From assembly GCF_002196515.1 (NCBI RefSeq), contig NZ_CP018835.1, forward strand, positions 1,674,001 to 1,738,000: a stretch of 64,000 nucleotides of DNA, read 5' to 3'. This document shows, piece by piece, positions 63,340 to 64,000 of the stretch. The translations under genes and the position numbers were made by a program. The first letter of the stretch is position 1. Every line of letters begins with the position of its first letter. This DNA is from Vibrio gazogenes (GTDB taxonomy: Bacteria; Pseudomonadota; Gammaproteobacteria; Enterobacterales; Vibrionaceae). The notes beneath the pieces are model-generated. The model made no database searches, was not told the DNA's origin, and saw only the letters and a program-made list of their open reading frames with translations.

Positions 63340-64000
63340 ATGCTTAATTTAACACACGAATACCACGGTGAGACAGTCAACTGGTATGCCGTGGTTCGCG
63401 GTGATACCGGGCTTGCGCCAGCAGTTTATCAGTGGATTGACGGCCACCAGATTGAGCCGCTTTACCTGATGACCGTCTTAGATAGCTTGCAGGATGAAAG
63501 TCCGCTGGTTATTGCCTTGAAATATGGTGGCGGTGATCCGCTGACGGATAAACTGCCCCCGGAGCAGACGATTTACTTTTCAGCCCCGATGAATGTGGCC
63601 ATGGACGATGTGCTTCATCAACTACGCACGCGGATGGTGGTTTACTTTGAAGGCAATACAACCGGCCTGCTCCACTATTATCATCCACAAGTTGCGAGTT
63701 ATTTGTTCACTCTGGCTGACCGTGAGGATACCAGTGGATGGCTGGGGTTATGCTGCTCTGCCATGGTCTACCGCCAACAGCTTAGTGAATCGGCAAGTTG
63801 GGTTGAAGTCGGTGATGGGCATAGTGAAGCGGACCCGGACGTCTGGGTGATGCAGCCAAGTCAGGAACAAGCACTTGAACGCTTACACGAAGACAAAATC
63901 ATTGCTGCATGGGCGCAGCAGGCCGATGTCGATGAGATCGACTGGCTGTGTCAATATCAAGTCACCCGTTTCTGTCAAACCTACGATATTCAGGCAGAGC
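63340..64000 (+). CDS. DUF4123 type VI effector adaptor (copy 2, runs off window)
   Basis: The frame from ATG 63340 is the same as that of the adaptor at 50700 for its first 220 residues and is cut by the window end. About 46 codons should remain. Whether the gene after it is again VasX-like or encodes a new effector cannot be seen here. Confidence 0.85.
   Translation, partial: MLNLTHEYHGETVNWYAVVRGDTGLAPAVYQWIDGHQIEPLYLMTVLDSLQDESPLVIALKYGGGDPLTDKLPPEQTIYFSAPMNVAMDDVLHQLRTRMVVYFEGNTTGLLHYYHPQVASYLFTLADREDTSGWLGLCCSAMVYRQQLSESASWVEVGDGHSEADPDVWVMQPSQEQALERLHEDKIIAAWAQQADVDEIDWLCQYQVTRFCQTYDIQAE

Larger units (their letters stand above)
58863..64000 (+). repeat. Large direct duplication, copy B (continues beyond window)
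   Basis: This is the second copy of 46223-51360. It is still matching at the last base of the window, so the full length is more than 5,138 bases and may include a second VasX-like effector or a different one. Confidence 0.95.

Overview
The window looks like the larger chromosome of a Vibrio. Supporting points are the gene order and protein types (epsC/epsD-type secretion genes, hslR-hslO-pckA, typA divergent from glnA-ntrB-ntrC, tandem rRNA operons, btuB-murI, trmA, a Zur-regulated znu locus), a 172-residue Hcp, and an hcp/vgrG/DUF4123/VasX-like/immunity layout that recalls a V. cholerae auxiliary type VI secretion cluster. The species cannot be named from the sequence alone.

Layout. 1-2910: type II secretion gspC-gspD on the minus strand; gspD runs off the left edge. 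3116-6374: hslR, hslO and pckA. 6496-10669: an AsmA-like envelope protein, then minus-strand yiiD/fabY-like, dtd and yihY. 10889-17548: typA (minus), then the nitrogen block glnA, glnL (ntrB), glnG (ntrC), with visible NtrC sites and a sigma-54 promoter. 17549-29400: two tandem minus-strand rRNA operons. The promoter-proximal one carries tRNA-Ile(GAT) and tRNA-Ala(TGC) in its spacer. The distal one carries a lone tRNA-Ala(GGC), has its own promoter, and ends in tRNA-Asp(GTC) followed by two degenerate tRNA-Asp-like copies, each preceded by a terminator hairpin. 29573-34256: a membrane-anchored RRM protein, murI, btuB under a cobalamin riboswitch, and trmA.

34393-40702 is a zinc module. The minus-strand genes znuC-znuB-COG0523 GTPase-DUF1826-zur-second COG0523 GTPase diverge from znuA around a perfect 18-bp Zur-box palindrome. 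A 12-copy TTTAGTG heptamer tract overlaps the zur stop codon. 40901-44976 holds a Fur-box-preceded pair of exporter-type ABC half-transporters and a TetR regulator.

45088-64000 is a type VI secretion auxiliary island. hcp has a consensus sigma-54 promoter preceded by three phased GCAA-N4-TTGC sites. It is followed by vgrG with a DUF3289-like C-terminal toxin candidate, two DUF943 proteins (candidate immunity), a small membrane protein, a DUF4123 adaptor, a VasX-like membrane effector, and two mosaic membrane immunity-like proteins. At least 5.1 kb (vgrG through DUF4123) is then repeated, almost without change, up to the right edge.

The most unusual feature lies between the immunity-like genes. 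Two minus-strand leaders of about 180 nt precede paralogous 64-residue proteins. Both have the same predicted fold: a long stem, a small hairpin, and a short motif present three times (two direct copies and one complementary copy). The motif differs between the two leaders but has changed in step at all three places. G-U wobbles point to a minus-strand RNA. I do not recognise this RNA or its small protein.
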